From SLRI01 sp942491185 (GTDB taxonomy: Bacteria; Pseudomonadota; Alphaproteobacteria; Geminicoccales; Geminicoccaceae): DNA of 64,000 nt. The stretch covers positions 62,001 to 126,000 of the forward strand of contig CALOAB010000012.1 in NCBI GenBank assembly GCA_942491185.1, written 5' to 3'. The notes under the pieces were generated by a model. That model was not told the origin of the DNA, searched no databases, and saw only the letters and a list, made by a program, of their open reading frames with translations. Positions within the stretch are counted from its first letter, which is position 1. Each line of letters begins with the position of its first letter. Below, one piece after another: positions 53,751-62,761 of the stretch. Made by a program: the position numbers and the translations under genes.

Positions 53751-54749
53751 ATGAAACATCAGATCGTCGCCTGGAGTCTTGGTGCAGCGCTGGCTGTGAC
53801 GCTAACGGCTAGCGCAAGCGCGCAGACCACGCTGCGGGCGTCGCACCAGTGGCCGGGGGGCCAGGGCGACATCCGCGACGAGATGGTGCAGATCATCAAG
53901 CGCGAGGTCGAGGCGGCCGATGTCGGGCTCGAGATCCAGGTCTTCCCCGGCGCCTCGCTGTTCAAGGCGAACGAGCAGTGGGGGGCCCTGACCAGCGGCC
54001 AGCTCGATCTTTCCGCCTTCCCGCTCGACTACGCCTCCGGCCGTGTGCCGCAGTTCTCGGCAACGCTGATGCCGGGCCTCGTGCGCAACCACGAGCGCGC
54101 CGGCCGGCTGAACGATTCACCGTTCATGGACGAGATCAAGCGGCTGATCGAGGAGAACCGGGTCGTGGTCATCGCCGATGCCTGGCTCGCTGGCGGCTTC
54201 GCCTCGAAGCAGAACTGCATCACCTCGCCCGACACCATCGCCGGTCAGGTGACCCGCGCCGCCGGCCCCGCCTTCGAGCAGATGCTGGCAGCCGCCGGTG
54301 CCTCGATCGCCTCGATGCCGTCCTCGGAGATCTACACCGGCATGCAGACCGGGGTGCTCGATGCCGCCAACACCTCGTCCGGCTCGTTCATCTCCTACCG
54401 GCTCTACGAGCAGGTGACCTGCCTCACCGCCCCTGGCGCCAATGCGCTGTGGTTCATGTACGAGCCGATCTTGATGTCGCAGCGGAGCTGGGAAGGCCTC
54501 GACGAGGCGCAGCAGCAGGCGCTCATGGCCGCAGGCGCGGTCGCCGAGACCTACTTCTCCGCCGAGGCCCAAAAGCTCGACCAGGAGATGATCGACGTCT
54601 TCGAGAAGGCCGGCGTAGAGGTCATCGAGATGAGCCCCGAGGACTACGACGCCTGGCTGGCGATCGCCGAGGACAGCTCCTACAAGAACTTCGCCGAGAA
54701 CGTCCCGGGCGGCGCCGAGCTCATTCAGCTGGCGCTCGACGTCGAGTAG
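53751..54749 (+). CDS. TRAP transporter substrate-binding protein (malonate, MatP-like)
   Basis: 332 residues from ATG 53751 (AGGGAG 8 bases upstream). A Sec signal ends near ASAQ (about residue 24). The DctP domain has LRASHQWPGGQGDIRDEMVQ, IQVFPGASLFKANEQWGALTSGQLD, SSEIYTGMQTGVLDAANTSSGSF, the last being the ligand-Arg loop region variant. The divergent MatR-like gene and matB at the end of the run point to malonate as ligand. Confidence 0.85.
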   Translation: MKHQIVAWSLGAALAVTLTASASAQTTLRASHQWPGGQGDIRDEMVQIIKREVEAADVGLEIQVFPGASLFKANEQWGALTSGQLDLSAFPLDYASGRVPQFSATLMPGLVRNHERAGRLNDSPFMDEIKRLIEENRVVVIADAWLAGGFASKQNCITSPDTIAGQVTRAAGPAFEQMLAAAGASIASMPSSEIYTGMQTGVLDAANTSSGSFISYRLYEQVTCLTAPGANALWFMYEPILMSQRSWEGLDEAQQQALMAAGAVAETYFSAEAQKLDQEMIDVFEKAGVEVIEMSPEDYDAWLAIAEDSSYKNFAENVPGGAELIQLALDVE

Positions 54750-54835
54750 GTCCGCCGTTCCAGCACATCGGTGACGGGCGGCCGCGCGCCGCCCCGAGCC
54801 AATTCCATCGGCCAGCTTGCGGGGCGGGTGCCACG

Positions 54836-55360
54836 ATGCGGCTCTACATTCGGATCGTCAGTGCCTTGTCGCTCGCGGGCGGCGTCGTTGCGATGCTGCT
54901 GCTGGCGGCGGCGGTGCTCGTCACCTGCCAGATGATCTTCGTCCGCTACGTGCTTGCCGGCTCGACCATCTGGCAGACCGAGTTCGTCATCTACTCGATC
55001 GTCGCCGCCACCTTTATCGGCTCGCCCTGGGTCTTGATCGAGCGCGGCCATGTGGGCGTCGATATCCTGCCCAAGGCCCTGCACGGCTCGGCACGCTTCT
55101 ATGTCGAGCTCGCCGGCGGCCTTGCCGCACTGCTGTTCTGCGTGCTGCTCGCCTGGTCCGGCTTCATCTATTTCTACGAGGCGGCTACCCGCGGCTGGCG
55201 CACGGCCACCGTCTGGCAACTGCCGCTCTGGATCCCGCTCTTTCCGCTGCCGCTCGGCATTGGGCTTCTGGCCCTGCAATACGTCGCCGAGATCCTGAAG
55301 CTGAAGGATGGCGGCACGCTGGCACAGAGCGAAGCCTCGGCCTTCGAGGACATGGAGTGA
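54836..55360 (+). CDS. TRAP transporter small permease (MatQ-like)
   Basis: 174 residues from ATG 54836. Four membrane spans with QTEFVIYSIVAATFIGSPWVLIERGHVGVDIL, the usual DctQ centre, and TATVWQLPLWIPLFPLPLGIGLLALQ in the last two. The stop shares its last base with the start of the large permease. 86 bases separate it from the binding-protein gene. Confidence 0.88.
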   Translation: MRLYIRIVSALSLAGGVVAMLLLAAAVLVTCQMIFVRYVLAGSTIWQTEFVIYSIVAATFIGSPWVLIERGHVGVDILPKALHGSARFYVELAGGLAALLFCVLLAWSGFIYFYEAATRGWRTATVWQLPLWIPLFPLPLGIGLLALQYVAEILKLKDGGTLAQSEASAFEDME

Positions 55361-56676
55361 TGAGCCCGCTCCTGTCCGGCTCGCTGCTGCTCTGCGGCCT
55401 CTTCGTCCTCCTCGCCACCGGCATGCCGATCGCCTTTGCGCTCGGGCTCGTCTCGATCATCGCCCTCATCCTGAGCGGCGGCTTCGGGGTCATGGAGATC
55501 ATCGGCGAGACGTTCTTCGGCGGGCTCGCCAGCTTCAGCCTGGTCGCCATCCCGATGTTCATCTTGATGGGCGCCGCGGTCGCCTCGAGCCCGGCCGGCC
55601 GCGACCTCTACGAAGCGCTCGATCGCTGGCTCAACCGCATCCCGGGCGGCCTCGTGCTCTCCAATATCGGCGCCTGCTCGGTCTTCTCGGCCCTCTCGGG
55701 CTCCAGTCCGGCGACCTGTGCGGCGATCGGCAAGATGGGCATCCCGGCGATGCTCGAGCGCGGCTACCCCGCGACCATCGCCACGGGCTCGATCGCCGCT
55801 GGCGGCACGCTCGGCATCCTGATCCCGCCGTCGGTGACGATGATCGTCTACGGCATTGCGACGGAGACCTCGATCGGCCGGCTGTTCCTCGCCGGCCTCC
55901 TGCCGGGGCTGATGCTGACCGTCCTCTTCATGATCTGGACGATCATCTCCTGCCGGCTCGCCGGCTACAACTTCGAGCGGATGGCCACCCGCTTCACGCT
56001 GAAGCAGCGGATCGAGGCGCTGCCGCGCGTTCTGCCCTTCCTCTCGATCGTCGTCGCCATCCTCTACGTGCTCTATGGCGGGGTCGCCACGCCATCCGAG
56101 GCCGCCGGCGCCGGTGCCCTCTTCTGCATCGTGCTCGCCGTCGTCATCTACCGGATGTGGCGGCCCTCGCAGTTCGTCTCGATGTTCCGCTCGACCATCA
56201 AGGAGTCGGTGATGATCATGATGATCATCGGCGCCTCCGAGCTCTTCGCCTTCGCGCTGTCGTCACTGTTCATCACCCAGTCGATCGCCATGTGGATCGC
56301 CGATCTCGATGTCGGCCGCTGGGTGCTGCTGGCCTTCATCAACCTGTTCCTGCTGGTCGCCGGCTTCTTCCTGCCGCCGGTCGCGGTGATCTTGATGACG
56401 GCACCGATCCTCCTGCCGATCATCACCCAGGCGGGCTTCGACCCCTATTGGTTCGCGGTGATCTTGACCATCAACATGGAGATCGGCCTGATCACCCCGC
56501 CGGTGGGCCTGAACCTCTATGTCATCAACGGCATTGCGCCGGACGTGTCGCTGGCGACGATCCTCAAGGGTGCCCTGCCCTACGTGCTCTGCATGGTGCT
56601 GGGCATCATCATCCTCTGCTTCGCCCCCGGCATCGCCACCTGGCTGCCGACCTACCTCATGGGACCGGCGCTTTGA
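55360..56676 (+). CDS. TRAP transporter large permease (MatM-like)
   Basis: 438 residues with about 12 spans. ATG 55360 overlaps the DctQ stop (TGATG). VAIPMFILMGAAVASSPAGRDLYEAL, ALSGSSPATCAAIGKMG, GGTLGILIPPSVTMIVYGIATETSIGRLF, ATPSEAAGAGALF and TPPVGLNLYVI are family motifs. It is the translocating subunit of the probable malonate importer, 46 bases ahead of matB. Confidence 0.92.
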   Translation: MSPLLSGSLLLCGLFVLLATGMPIAFALGLVSIIALILSGGFGVMEIIGETFFGGLASFSLVAIPMFILMGAAVASSPAGRDLYEALDRWLNRIPGGLVLSNIGACSVFSALSGSSPATCAAIGKMGIPAMLERGYPATIATGSIAAGGTLGILIPPSVTMIVYGIATETSIGRLFLAGLLPGLMLTVLFMIWTIISCRLAGYNFERMATRFTLKQRIEALPRVLPFLSIVVAILYVLYGGVATPSEAAGAGALFCIVLAVVIYRMWRPSQFVSMFRSTIKESVMIMMIIGASELFAFALSSLFITQSIAMWIADLDVGRWVLLAFINLFLLVAGFFLPPVAVILMTAPILLPIITQAGFDPYWFAVILTINMEIGLITPPVGLNLYVINGIAPDVSLATILKGALPYVLCMVLGIIILCFAPGIATWLPTYLMGPAL

Positions 56677-56722
56677 TCATCCGCCCGACCAACACCGTCC
56701 GGCCAACCAGCGGTAGCTTCCG

Positions 56723-58246
56723 ATGAGCGACGACCTCTTCCACGCCCTCGAGGCGGCGATCCCCGATCCCGAGAAGACCCTGCTCGAGCTCGCCGACGGC
56801 ACGACTGTCAGCTACGGCGAGGCTTTCCAGCTGTCGGCGCGGCTCGCCAACGTCCTGGTCGCGCAAGGAGTGGAGCCCGGCGATCGGGTCGCCGCCCAGG
56901 TCGACAAGCCCTGGCAGGTCATCGCCCTCTACCTCGCCACGCTGCGCGCCGGCGCGGTCTACCTGCCGCTCAATGCCGGCTACACGCCGGCCGAGATCGC
57001 CTATTTCCTGACCGACGCCGAGGCGCGGCTCTTTGTCTGCCAGCCGGAAAGGCTGGAGAGCCTGGCGACAGTGGCGACGGATGCCGGCGTGCGCAGCGTC
57101 CTGACCCTCGGCAATGCCGGCGACGGCAGCCTGCTCGAGGCCGCGCTCACGATGCCCGACAGCTTCGCGGACACAAGCCGCGCGGCCGATGACCTGGCCG
57201 CCATCCTCTACACCTCCGGCACCACCGGTCGCTCGAAGGGCGCCATGCTCACGCAGCGCAACCTCTTGTCGAACGCGACGACGCTGGCCGAGCTCTGGCA
57301 ATTCACCGCGGACGACGTGCTCATTCACGCACTGCCGATCTTCCACACCCACGGCCTCTTCGTCGCCACCAACACCGCCATGCTCACCGGCGGCACGATG
57401 CTCTGGCGCACCCGTTTCGACGCCGACGAGGTGATCGCGCTCATGCCCCGGGCGACCGCCATGATGGGCGTGCCGACCTTCTACACGAGGCTGGTCGCGC
57501 ACCCGGGCCTGACCCGCGAGGCGACCCGCAACATGCGGCTCTTCATCTCGGGCTCAGCACCACTGCTGGCGGAAACCCACGCGGCGTTCTTCGCCAAGAC
57601 CGGGCACAAGATCCTCGAGCGCTACGGCATGACCGAGACCAACATGAACACCTCCAACCCCTATGACGGCGAGCGGCGGCCGGGCACGGTGGGCCTGCCG
57701 CTGCCCGGCGTCGAGGTCAGGGTCGCCGACCCGGAGACGGGTGCCGTGCTCGGCCCGGACGCCATCGGCGTGCTCGAGGTCAAGGGCGACAACGTCTTCA
57801 AGGGCTACTGGCGGATGCCGGAGAAGACGGCGGCCGAGTTCCGCGAGGACGGCTTCTTCATCACCGGCGATGTCGGCAAGATCGACGCCGACGGCTATGT
57901 CACCATCGTCGGCCGGGCCAAGGATCTGATCATCTCGGGCGGCTACAACGTCTATCCCAAGGAGGTCGAGACCGAGATCGACGCCTTGCCCGGCGTGGCC
58001 GAATCCGCCGTCATCGGCGTGCCGCACGCCGATTTCGGCGAGGGTGTCACGGCCGTCGTCGTGCCGAAGCCCGGCGCCGACCTCGACGAACGCGCCATCA
58101 TCAAAGCACTCGAGACCTGCCTCGCTCGCTACAAGCTGCCCAAGCGCGTGCTGCTCACCGCCGAGCTGCCGCGCAACACCATGGGCAAGGTGCAAAAGAA
58201 CGTGCTCCGCGAGCTGCATGCCGGGCTCTACGCGAAGGCGACTTGA
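56723..58246 (+). CDS. matB: Malonyl-CoA synthetase MatB
   Basis: 507 residues, the MatB length. It belongs to the ANL superfamily: P-loop YTSGTTGRSKGAM, MatB-like LPIFHTHGLFVATNTAMLTGG, GSAPLL, ERYGMTETNMNTSNPYDGERRPGTVG, the hinge GRAKDLIISGGYNVYPKEVE, and the catalytic Lys in NTMGKVQKN. The RYGMTET/NMNTSN stretch is specific for malonate-activating enzymes. It makes malonyl-CoA from imported malonate. The usual partner MatA (malonyl-CoA decarboxylase) is not in this run. Confidence 0.93.
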   Translation: MSDDLFHALEAAIPDPEKTLLELADGTTVSYGEAFQLSARLANVLVAQGVEPGDRVAAQVDKPWQVIALYLATLRAGAVYLPLNAGYTPAEIAYFLTDAEARLFVCQPERLESLATVATDAGVRSVLTLGNAGDGSLLEAALTMPDSFADTSRAADDLAAILYTSGTTGRSKGAMLTQRNLLSNATTLAELWQFTADDVLIHALPIFHTHGLFVATNTAMLTGGTMLWRTRFDADEVIALMPRATAMMGVPTFYTRLVAHPGLTREATRNMRLFISGSAPLLAETHAAFFAKTGHKILERYGMTETNMNTSNPYDGERRPGTVGLPLPGVEVRVADPETGAVLGPDAIGVLEVKGDNVFKGYWRMPEKTAAEFREDGFFITGDVGKIDADGYVTIVGRAKDLIISGGYNVYPKEVETEIDALPGVAESAVIGVPHADFGEGVTAVVVPKPGADLDERAIIKALETCLARYKLPKRVLLTAELPRNTMGKVQKNVLRELHAGLYAKAT

Positions 58247-58254
58247 GACCGCGG

Positions 58255-59454
58255 TCAGTCGAAGACCTCGTTGCCCGTCGGCTCGACATGCTCGACATGG
58301 TTCATGTGCTGACGGTACCTGGCCAGCTCATCGTACATCCGCTTGCGCGCCCGGCTCTGGTTGCCGAGCGGTCGGTGCTCGGGCAGTGAATGCCAGGGAT
58401 TGATCTTGAGATTGCGCGCGAAGCTCATCTGCGCCGGGATGTCGAACTCTTGCCTCGGGATGTGGATGCGGGCGGCGGGGATCCAGGGTGACAGCTCCTC
58501 GGGCCAGCGCACCGATGCGTCCTCGATCGGCATGAGATGCGGATCGGTCTGGACCTGGACCAGCATGTCGAAGTCGACGTCCTGCTGGCCGAGCGTCTTC
58601 ACCATGTTGTCGCGCAGATAGTTGGGCGGCACCCGGCCGAACGGCACGCCAGGGATGGACATCGGCACCTTGCTCAGCGGCTTGTAGGAATAGAGCATCG
58701 CCTGGCCTTCGCCGAGCAGGTAGGGCACGCAGCTGTAGTAGCGCTGACCGAGCGGGTTGTACTGGGTCTCGTTCCACAAGCCCTGCATGACGAAATCGAG
58801 CAGATGCAAGTCCTTGGGGTTGAGAAAATACCAGATCGGCTCGTCGATCGTGCTCCAATACTGCAGCTTGGCGTTCTCGAGCGTGTTCGGCGTGACGAAG
58901 GTGGGGGTGACGACGGCGGGCCAATCCTGGGTGAGCTTCTCGTCGTCCATGAGCTTGGCGCCGGGCACGTCCATCAGCTTCACCGACATCGAGCCGAAAC
59001 CGACATCGCGGATGTCCTCGGGCACGTCCGGACCAGGACCGGCGAAACGGATATAGGCCGGGTAGCTGCGCACAGGAGCGAAGACGCCCTTGCGCATGTG
59101 CTGGGGCAGGTCATCGTGGACGGTGAAGGTGGCGCGCACCAGCCCGTGCGTCTTGGTGTTGCCGCCGCGCTCGAAGGCGCCGGGCTGGAAGTGCAGGTTC
59201 ATCTGCTCACGCATCTCGTCGATGATCGACTGCAGGCTGGCTGCCTCCCAGTCGAAGACCTTCTCCTCGCCCAGCTTGAGCCCGAGATCGGGCCGCTTCT
59301 TGTTCTTCAGCTTTTGCACGAGCCTGGCCGTGGGCTCGCGGGTCAGCGCGTTGAGCGGTCGACGGAAGAAGGGCTCGAGCCGGCGCTCGAAATGCAAACC
59401 GCCCTGTAGCAAGCGATGCAGCAGCCGGCGCAACGTGATGACGATGGCAAGCAT
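58255..59454 (-). CDS. Catalase-like haem protein (allene oxide synthase-like group)
   Basis: 399 residues. It has only the core of the catalase fold. Distal His103 (KTHGLVRATFTVHDDLP) is visible, the haem pocket continues with YIRFAGPGPDVPEDIRDVGFGSMSVKLMDVPG, and near the C-terminus R370-x3-Y374 (RKRMY) fits the proximal Arg-x3-Tyr haem ligand. Short catalase relatives of this kind often act on fatty acid hydroperoxides rather than on H2O2. It is last of five same-strand genes (GMC oxidoreductase, 152 aa, 433 aa, DyP, this one), 24 bases after DyP. Confidence 0.8.
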   Translation of the reverse strand: MLAIVITLRRLLHRLLQGGLHFERRLEPFFRRPLNALTREPTARLVQKLKNKKRPDLGLKLGEEKVFDWEAASLQSIIDEMREQMNLHFQPGAFERGGNTKTHGLVRATFTVHDDLPQHMRKGVFAPVRSYPAYIRFAGPGPDVPEDIRDVGFGSMSVKLMDVPGAKLMDDEKLTQDWPAVVTPTFVTPNTLENAKLQYWSTIDEPIWYFLNPKDLHLLDFVMQGLWNETQYNPLGQRYYSCVPYLLGEGQAMLYSYKPLSKVPMSIPGVPFGRVPPNYLRDNMVKTLGQQDVDFDMLVQVQTDPHLMPIEDASVRWPEELSPWIPAARIHIPRQEFDIPAQMSFARNLKINPWHSLPEHRPLGNQSRARKRMYDELARYRQHMNHVEHVEPTGNEVFD

Positions 59455-59478
59455 GGCGAGCTCCCTAGCCCCAATGGT

Positions 59479-60957
59479 TCAGGGGCGGCTGGCGATGAAG
59501 CGAAGGGCGCGAATGCCGGGCATGAAGAAGTAGGCACCGCCCTTGACGGTGACGAAGGGCGGCAGGCCCTCGACCCGCTCGGTCACGCCCGACGATCGAG
59601 GCATGCTGAAGCCGTCTGTGGCGATGCCGCCCTCGGTGGGCTGGCGGTTGCCGAGCAACGGGTCCGCCTCGCCGCGCAACCCGTCGAAGCGGCCAGACGC
59701 CATCCAGGCATTCTGCACGAACTCGAACTGCCGAACGAGATTGGCGCAGAGGCAGATGAAATGCAGGCCGCGCTCCGCGTCGGGCCCCGGCTGCAGGGCG
59801 TCCTCGGGAGCGAGCACGCTGCCATACTCGCGACCGCGCCGCACCAGCCGGTGAAACCGGGTCGAGGCCACGAGATCGTGCCGGCCCTCGAGGCCATCCC
59901 GGCGCCGCCGGAAACCGAGCGTGCTCATGGCCCATGACCAAAAACCCTCGACGCCCGGCGGATGGTCGCCGGTCCGCGGGTTGGCCCGGCGGACATGTGC
60001 GCCCACCGGACAAACCTGGCCGTCGACATCGTCATCGAAGGTGAAGTTGTTGCCGCGGCGCCCGCCTGGGATCTCGCGCTCGTCCTCGACCAATGCGGTG
60101 CCGTCGCGCTGGCGGCCGACCATGGCAGCGGCCAGCGCCTCGCGTTTTTGGGCATCGTGACCGGCCGCCTGGTCCACGAACTGCCAGAATCCGCGCACGT
60201 CCTGCTGCAGCTGGCGCAGCACGAGATAGCTGCCGTTGATGCCGAGATCCTGGCGATCCGGCGCGTCGTGAGCCTTCGGCAGGCCGTCGGCACCCGGTGC
60301 CTGCGGGTCGACCAGGGGCCGCGGCGTCACCTCCTGGTATTCGTTGGGGTAGCCCAGCACCAGCTCGCCCACAGCCAGCAGATTGGCGTAGTCGAGACGC
60401 CGGTGCAGCTCGGTCGTGAAACCCTGCTCCCAGTCGATCTTGGGCTCGCTGATGCCGTCTTTGAAGCCGAACGGCTCCATGCCCCGGCTCGTGCCCGTCG
60501 GCAGACTGCGCATGATCTTGAACGCGCGCTCGAAGTCGGCACCCAGCACCGCCGCCTTGAACGCCTCCAGCCCTCCGGGCTCGGCATAGAGCATCAACAA
60601 CAGCTGCGGCTCGGGCCGGCCCCACTGCCAGCCCGCCGGATCATTCGGCCCGACGTCGCCGAGCCGGCGCGAGCGGCTCTCCTCGCCCACCATCCCGGCA
60701 AGGAACGGCTGCGGGAAGCCGGCGACGATGTCGGCCTCGACGCCGAGTGCCCGAAGGCCCGCGGCGCTGATGGCGACCTGCAGCGCGGTCCGTGGTGGCG
60801 CCTCGAGGTATTCCGCGGTCGACACCGGCGCCGAGCGCAGCCAGGCGCGCGCCGCCGCCACATCCGCAACCTCCAGCAGCAGGAACTCGGCAGCCTTGAG
60901 CTTGCCGTAGCCGAAGCGCAGGAGGCCCTGCATGTCGGTGAAGTCGACGGCGGCCAT
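59479..60957 (-). CDS. DyP-type peroxidase
   Basis: 492 residues from ATG 60957 (GGGGGAGAG upstream). It has the GXXDG motif as GFKDG (164-168, catalytic Asp167), the proximal haem His321 in GAHVRRANPR, and the distal Arg in LVRRGREYG. Ferredoxin-like halves carry ERGLHFICLCANLVRQFEFVQNAW near the end. No Tat signal is visible, so it is probably cytoplasmic or carried otherwise. It belongs to the long DyP subclass. It lies 19 bases after the 433-residue gene. Confidence 0.92.
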   Translation of the reverse strand: MAAVDFTDMQGLLRFGYGKLKAAEFLLLEVADVAAARAWLRSAPVSTAEYLEAPPRTALQVAISAAGLRALGVEADIVAGFPQPFLAGMVGEESRSRRLGDVGPNDPAGWQWGRPEPQLLLMLYAEPGGLEAFKAAVLGADFERAFKIMRSLPTGTSRGMEPFGFKDGISEPKIDWEQGFTTELHRRLDYANLLAVGELVLGYPNEYQEVTPRPLVDPQAPGADGLPKAHDAPDRQDLGINGSYLVLRQLQQDVRGFWQFVDQAAGHDAQKREALAAAMVGRQRDGTALVEDEREIPGGRRGNNFTFDDDVDGQVCPVGAHVRRANPRTGDHPPGVEGFWSWAMSTLGFRRRRDGLEGRHDLVASTRFHRLVRRGREYGSVLAPEDALQPGPDAERGLHFICLCANLVRQFEFVQNAWMASGRFDGLRGEADPLLGNRQPTEGGIATDGFSMPRSSGVTERVEGLPPFVTVKGGAYFFMPGIRALRFIASRP

Positions 60958-60976
60958 CAGCTCTCCCCCATCGCGC

Positions 60977-62278
60977 TCACAGCCGTGACAGCCAGTGGCG
61001 CAGCGCCCGCGCGGTGAACGGCTTGTGCTCCAGGCCCTGGCGCGTCCGGCCGTTCTCGGCGAGATCGAAGGCAGAAAGACCCGGATAGGCCTTGTACCAG
61101 ACATTGGTGGGCTGCTGCCGGTTGCGCAGGAAGCGCTTGAATTTCTCTTCGTGCTCGGCGCCGCCCTTCACCAGATAGTCGGTCCGCGGGTAGCCCACCC
61201 CGTTCGAGAAGACGAGATTGAGGCCCCAGGCCACCTTGTTGATGAAGTCGTCCATGTAGCTCTCGAGCGAGCCGTCATAGTTGCTGCAAAACAGCATGCG
61301 CCGCTTGCCGTCGAGAAACACCCAGCGGGCGAAATGGATGGTCTGCACGCGCGTGAGGTAGCCGCGACCGAAAATGTGCCGGGCCGAATAGTTCAAGAGA
61401 TAGAGAAAGAACACCGCGGCGTTGCGGCGAAAGGCGCCCGGCTTCAAGTCACCCACGGCCGAGAACGGGTTGGTGACATCATGATCCTCGAACGTGCCGA
61501 GCTGGATAATGCGCAGATCTGCGGGCCTCGGCAGCACCTCGGGATCGCTCCGCTCGAGCTGGCGCAGCCGCCGGTAGAGCAAGGGTGCAGCCACCAGAAA
61601 GAGCGGTGTCGCGAGGATGAGAACCAGCGGCACACCGAACCGCTCGACATACTCTGACAACGCCACCCGCCAGGGTGTCGGCTCCGGCGGCGTCAGCGTC
61701 AGCCGGCCCGCCTGCTGCTCTTCGCGAGCAAAGGCCTTGAGCGCCTCGTAGAGCTGCTCCGGATCGTCCGCGCCGTGCTCCTCGACCAGTGAGGGCAGCC
61801 GCGCGCTGAGCGCCCGCTTCAGCGCCACCTCCTCGTGCACCTGACGAACCGTGCGGCCGCGCATGCTCACATAGTTCGCGGCCTCCTCGACGTTCCTGGC
61901 GCGCAGCCATTCGAGGAGGTCCCAACTCGGCTTGAAGCCATCGCAATGCGCGAAGATCTGCCGCAGCCCATCCCCGGCCTTCTCCACCAGCTCGGCCAGA
62001 AAGCTCTCCCGATCACCGTCGATGTCGCCGAGAAACGCCAGATGCGGCGGATAGGGCTTGGCCTTGACACCGTGCGCCTCGATGTCCTGCCAGGTGTCGA
62101 CCTCGACGATGAAGAGGCGGGCCAGATGCAGCCGATCGAGCTGGCCGAACGGCACGAGCGCGTTTGCTGGATCGGCGTAGCCTGGCCGCGTCGTCATGCT
62201 GGCCAAGAGCGCCCGCAAGGAAGCGAGCTGCCCATCGGCGACGGGTGCGAGGATCAAGAACGTCTCTTGCGGCGTCAT
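60977..62278 (-). CDS. Membrane-anchored protein with a duplicated ferredoxin-like domain, unknown function
   Basis: 433 residues. One strong membrane span (214-236: FGVPLVLILATPLFLVAAPL) divides two halves. Residues 50-59 (LHLARLFIVE) and 81-98 (AFLGDIDGDRESFLAELV) correspond to 314-323 (IHFARWVFLD) and 329-346 (LFCSNYDGSLESYMDDFI). The text after each also aligns, so the protein is an internal duplication. The pattern is like the ferredoxin-like halves of DyP/chlorite dismutase folds, but no haem ligand is evident. It probably works with DyP (next gene). Confidence 0.7.
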   Translation of the reverse strand: MTPQETFLILAPVADGQLASLRALLASMTTRPGYADPANALVPFGQLDRLHLARLFIVEVDTWQDIEAHGVKAKPYPPHLAFLGDIDGDRESFLAELVEKAGDGLRQIFAHCDGFKPSWDLLEWLRARNVEEAANYVSMRGRTVRQVHEEVALKRALSARLPSLVEEHGADDPEQLYEALKAFAREEQQAGRLTLTPPEPTPWRVALSEYVERFGVPLVLILATPLFLVAAPLLYRRLRQLERSDPEVLPRPADLRIIQLGTFEDHDVTNPFSAVGDLKPGAFRRNAAVFFLYLLNYSARHIFGRGYLTRVQTIHFARWVFLDGKRRMLFCSNYDGSLESYMDDFINKVAWGLNLVFSNGVGYPRTDYLVKGGAEHEEKFKRFLRNRQQPTNVWYKAYPGLSAFDLAENGRTRQGLEHKPFTARALRHWLSRL

Positions 62279-62302
62279 CTGCGCGCCATTCTTGCCAAGA
62301 GG

Positions 62303-62761
62303 TCAGCCGGAAGCAGCACTGTCGGGCTTATTGAAATCGAGGGCGAAGTCGATCAGTCGCGTGTCGTCCCAGTAGACCTTGCCGAGATAGACGCCGGGGG
62401 CGATGGCGCGGATCTCGTCCCTGATCCACTGCGCCACCAGCGACGTGTCGGAGTAGTCGAGGACGATGCACTCCTTGCCGTCGAGCCAGCTCTTGTCCTT
62501 GTAGACCTTGGCCAGGATGGCGTTCAGGCCGAACGGCAGGATCTTGTTGCGCAGCACGCCCTTCTTGCCGTCGAACACCTTGCCCTGCCAGGCGAAGCTG
62601 TTGATGAAGCGGGCGATCAAGGGGCTAAACGTGGTGCCGGGCGCGACGATCGCCGTGCCCTCGGCCTCGCCGTCCGGCAGGTCGCCGGCCGGCACGCTGG
62701 AGAACAGCTCGTCGAGCTCCTTCTGGCTCTTCTCCATGAGCTTCTCGACATCATAAGCCAT
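62303..62761 (-). CDS. Conserved-looking soluble protein, unknown function
   Basis: 152 residues from ATG 62761 (GAGGAGG 6 bases upstream). It has no signal. FINSFAWQGKVFDGKKGVLRNKILPFGLNAILAKVYKDKSWLDGKECIVLDYSDTSLVAQWIRDEIRAIAPGVYLGKVYW reads like a lipocalin- or START-like carrier of a hydrophobic compound. Similar short proteins made beside oxidoreductases bind fatty-acyl or phenolic substrates, but I cannot name the family. It overlaps the end of the GMC gene by 11 bases and leads into the 433-residue gene. Confidence 0.65.
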   Translation of the reverse strand: MAYDVEKLMEKSQKELDELFSSVPAGDLPDGEAEGTAIVAPGTTFSPLIARFINSFAWQGKVFDGKKGVLRNKILPFGLNAILAKVYKDKSWLDGKECIVLDYSDTSLVAQWIRDEIRAIAPGVYLGKVYWDDTRLIDFALDFNKPDSAASG

